From assembly GCA_027346205.1 (NCBI GenBank), contig DAIESR010000090.1, positions 1-5,937 of the forward strand: a DNA stretch of 5,937 bases. The letters run 5' to 3'. This stretch comes from Beijerinckiaceae bacterium. Lineage in GTDB: Bacteria; Pseudomonadota; Alphaproteobacteria; Rhizobiales; Beijerinckiaceae. A program made the translations under genes and the position numbers. The notes beneath the pieces were generated by a model. The model did no database searches and was not told the origin of the DNA. It saw only the letters and a program-made list of their open reading frames with translations. Each line of letters opens with the position of its first letter. Position 1 is the stretch's first letter. This document shows positions 4,973-5,937 of this stretch, one piece after another.

Positions 4973-5323
4973 ATGAAGGCTTGGTCGTGGTTCCGCAGAG
5001 TGCTCCCGATCCTTGCGATCGCGGGGCTCATTTTCGGGCCGGTCATCGCTTCGGCGAACGGCCCCGCGATGGCGGCTGCCCCGGCGATGTCCGCGATGGC
5101 TGACGGCATGCCATGCTGTCCCCATAAGCAGCCGGCCATGCCGGACTGTCAGAAAGATTGCCTCTCGATGGCTATCTGCATGGCGAAATTCTTTGCGGAT
5201 ACGCCGACGCTCTCTACTTTGACCCATAGCGCATTACGGGATGGCGATCTGCTTGCCTTCGCAAGCGAGCGATTCCCACCGTCGCACGTGTCAGCGCCAC
5301 CCGCCCGACCTCCAAGATCCTAG
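4973..5323 (+). CDS. Exported cysteine-rich small protein, function unknown
   Basis: This 116-residue protein starts with a signal peptide: basic KAWSWFRR (2-9), a hydrophobic core (10-26) and a likely cleavage after ASA (28|29). An Ala/Met-rich linker (31-46) leads to a cysteine cluster, MPCCPHKQPAMPDCQKDC (46-63) plus Cys69, spaced C48-C49-x9-C59-x3-C63-x5-C69, with Met and His nearby. The C-terminal third is Pro-rich and has no recognisable domain. Such clusters usually bind soft metals such as Cu(I) or form disulfides in the periplasm. It stands directly before a YtkA-like gene and a putative CusB-like adaptor gene, which supports a metal-handling role. The start was chosen at 4973 because AAAGGTGAG precedes it and the signal peptide begins there; the same frame is open upstream but has no coding features. 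I do not recognise a named family. Confidence 0.75.
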   Translation: MKAWSWFRRVLPILAIAGLIFGPVIASANGPAMAAAPAMSAMADGMPCCPHKQPAMPDCQKDCLSMAICMAKFFADTPTLSTLTHSALRDGDLLAFASERFPPSHVSAPPARPPRS

Positions 5324-5360
5324 GACATCATGGCGCCTTGGCGCCGAGTTCGGCTGCCCC

Positions 5361-5422
5361 GGCATGGCTCGGGCGGTCGAGAGCGCATGGCTGGAGCCAT
5401 GCCCTGCCGCATATGCGCGGCA
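5361..5422. repeat. Alternative hairpins in the gap before the YtkA-like gene
   Basis: GGCATGGCTC (5361-5370) pairs with GAGCCATGCC (5394-5403) around a 23-nt loop. A second copy of GCATGGC (5385-5391) can instead pair with GCCATGC (5396-5402) around TGGA. The two hairpins use the same right arm and exclude each other. A further stem TGCCGC/GCGGCA (5405-5410 with 5417-5422) follows. No T-run is present. The gap (5324-5449) otherwise contains no gene that I can support. Confidence 0.45.
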
Positions 5423-5449
5423 CTCTGGTGAACTAGGATCTTCCAAACC

Positions 5450-5857
5450 ATGACACATCTCGTCTCGAAACGCGCCGCAGCGGCGTTGCTCGCGGCTGCG
5501 CTCTCCGTCACATATTTGTCGCCTGCGCTTGCCGGTATCAAAGACTATGAATTTCAGCTTGTTCAATCCCAAGTCAAAAAGGGTGACCGCGCTATCCTTT
5601 CCGTGCGTTTGATCGATAAACGATCCGGCAAGGCGGTTCCGGATGCAGTCATTTTCTCGTCCCGCATCGACATGACGCCCGACGGAATGCCCACCATGAC
5701 GGCGCCGATCGAACCGCTGCCTTCGGTCGAGCCTGGAATCTACCGTTTCAAAGTGGATCTGACGGCGACCGGCGGCTGGCAACTCTCGCTGGCGGCCAAG
5801 ATTCAGGGCGAGACAGGCACGCTCGAGAGCAAGCTCATTCTCAAGGCTATGCCATGA
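5450..5857 (+). CDS. Exported FixH/YtkA-like protein of a metal-efflux operon
   Basis: This 135-residue periplasmic protein has a signal peptide with cleavage after SPALA (28|29). The mature part is an immunoglobulin-like beta domain of the FixH/YtkA type: DYEFQLVQSQVKKGDRAILSVRL (32-54), a Met-containing turn DMTPDGMPTM (74-83) with M75, M80 and M83, and PGIYRFKVDLTATGGWQLSL (95-114). In FixH/YtkA-like proteins that accompany RND metal pumps, this turn is proposed to hold copper. Its stop overlaps the start of the next gene by ATGA (5854-5857), so it is translated together with the putative efflux adaptor. The only upstream purine-rich site is AGGA at 5435-5438, 11 nt away, which is long. 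FixH of cytochrome oxidase assembly proper is less likely because no ccoG or fixGIS neighbour is present here. Confidence 0.82.
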   Translation: MTHLVSKRAAAALLAAALSVTYLSPALAGIKDYEFQLVQSQVKKGDRAILSVRLIDKRSGKAVPDAVIFSSRIDMTPDGMPTMTAPIEPLPSVEPGIYRFKVDLTATGGWQLSLAAKIQGETGTLESKLILKAMP

Positions 5858-5937
5858 GACGGAGCGCCCTCATTTCCTTCACCCTCGCCGGGATCTCCGC
5901 GGCGGGGCTCTCGGGCTATTGGCTCGGCCATCGAGGC
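5854..5937 (+). CDS. N-terminus of a putative CusB-like RND efflux adaptor, cut by window end
   Basis: Only 28 codons are visible. They encode a basic start (MRRS), a hydrophobic helix (5-20) and GYWLGHRG, the anchor and first periplasmic residues common at the start of copper/silver RND periplasmic adaptor proteins. The ATGA overlap with the YtkA-like gene and the presence of that gene itself are the main support, since this pair commonly precedes cusA-like pump genes. With so little sequence, another membrane-anchored periplasmic protein is possible. Confidence 0.6.
   Translation, partial: MRRSALISFTLAGISAAGLSGYWLGHRG

Noticed and set aside
5332..5345. GGCGCC-TT-GGCGCC as a terminator of the Cys-rich gene
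   Set aside because: The loop would be only 2 nt and no T-run follows.

Overview
The window looks like an accessory stretch of an alphaproteobacterial chromosome or plasmid, probably from Hyphomicrobiales or relatives. This rests on moderately high GC, the family resemblance of the proteins and a FixK/FNR-type box; no marker gene fixes the taxon. No rRNA, tRNA, CRISPR array, transposase or complete mobile element was seen.

Left part (1-3256): a reverse-strand operon reads, in transcription order, ETHE1/Blh-like metallo-beta-lactamase-fold protein (3143-2403), 12-TM MFS transporter (2406-1153, ATGA overlap with the previous gene), DsrE-family protein (1044-691) and a YeeE/YedE sulfur transporter whose C-terminal half leaves the window (627 to beyond 1). 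Divergent from it is an ArsR-family repressor fused to a C-terminal rhodanese domain (3248-3925). The roughly 100-nt AT-rich region between them carries a TTGACA -35 box and overlapping inverted repeats that look like an ArsR/BigR-type operator. Together these form a reactive-sulfur module: the repressor senses persulfide or sulfide, the MBL protein oxidises persulfide, DsrE relays sulfur, and YeeE plus the MFS protein move sulfur compounds across the inner membrane. The distinctive point is that the repressor's only two cysteines lie in the rhodanese loop.

Middle part (3926-4972): after an 8-bp hairpin at the repressor stop codon comes a well-formed FNR/FixK-type box (TTGA-N6-TCAA). It precedes a tightly coupled pair of small forward-strand genes: a Met/Gly-rich membrane-anchored protein with a PepSY-like tail (4048-4449) and a one-TM SHOCT protein (4453-4719). 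The following gap holds a 35-codon relic of a DUF302 protein (4768-4875).

Right part (4973-5937): an exported cysteine-rich small protein (4973-5323), an exported FixH/YtkA-like protein with a Met cluster (5450-5857), and, overlapping it by ATGA, the start of what is probably a CusB-like RND efflux adaptor (5854 to beyond 5937). This looks like the front of a copper/silver efflux operon. The window is therefore a junction of a persulfide-detoxification module, an oxygen- or NO-responsive small-protein pair and a metal-efflux module. The metal and low-oxygen assignments are inference from motifs and context.
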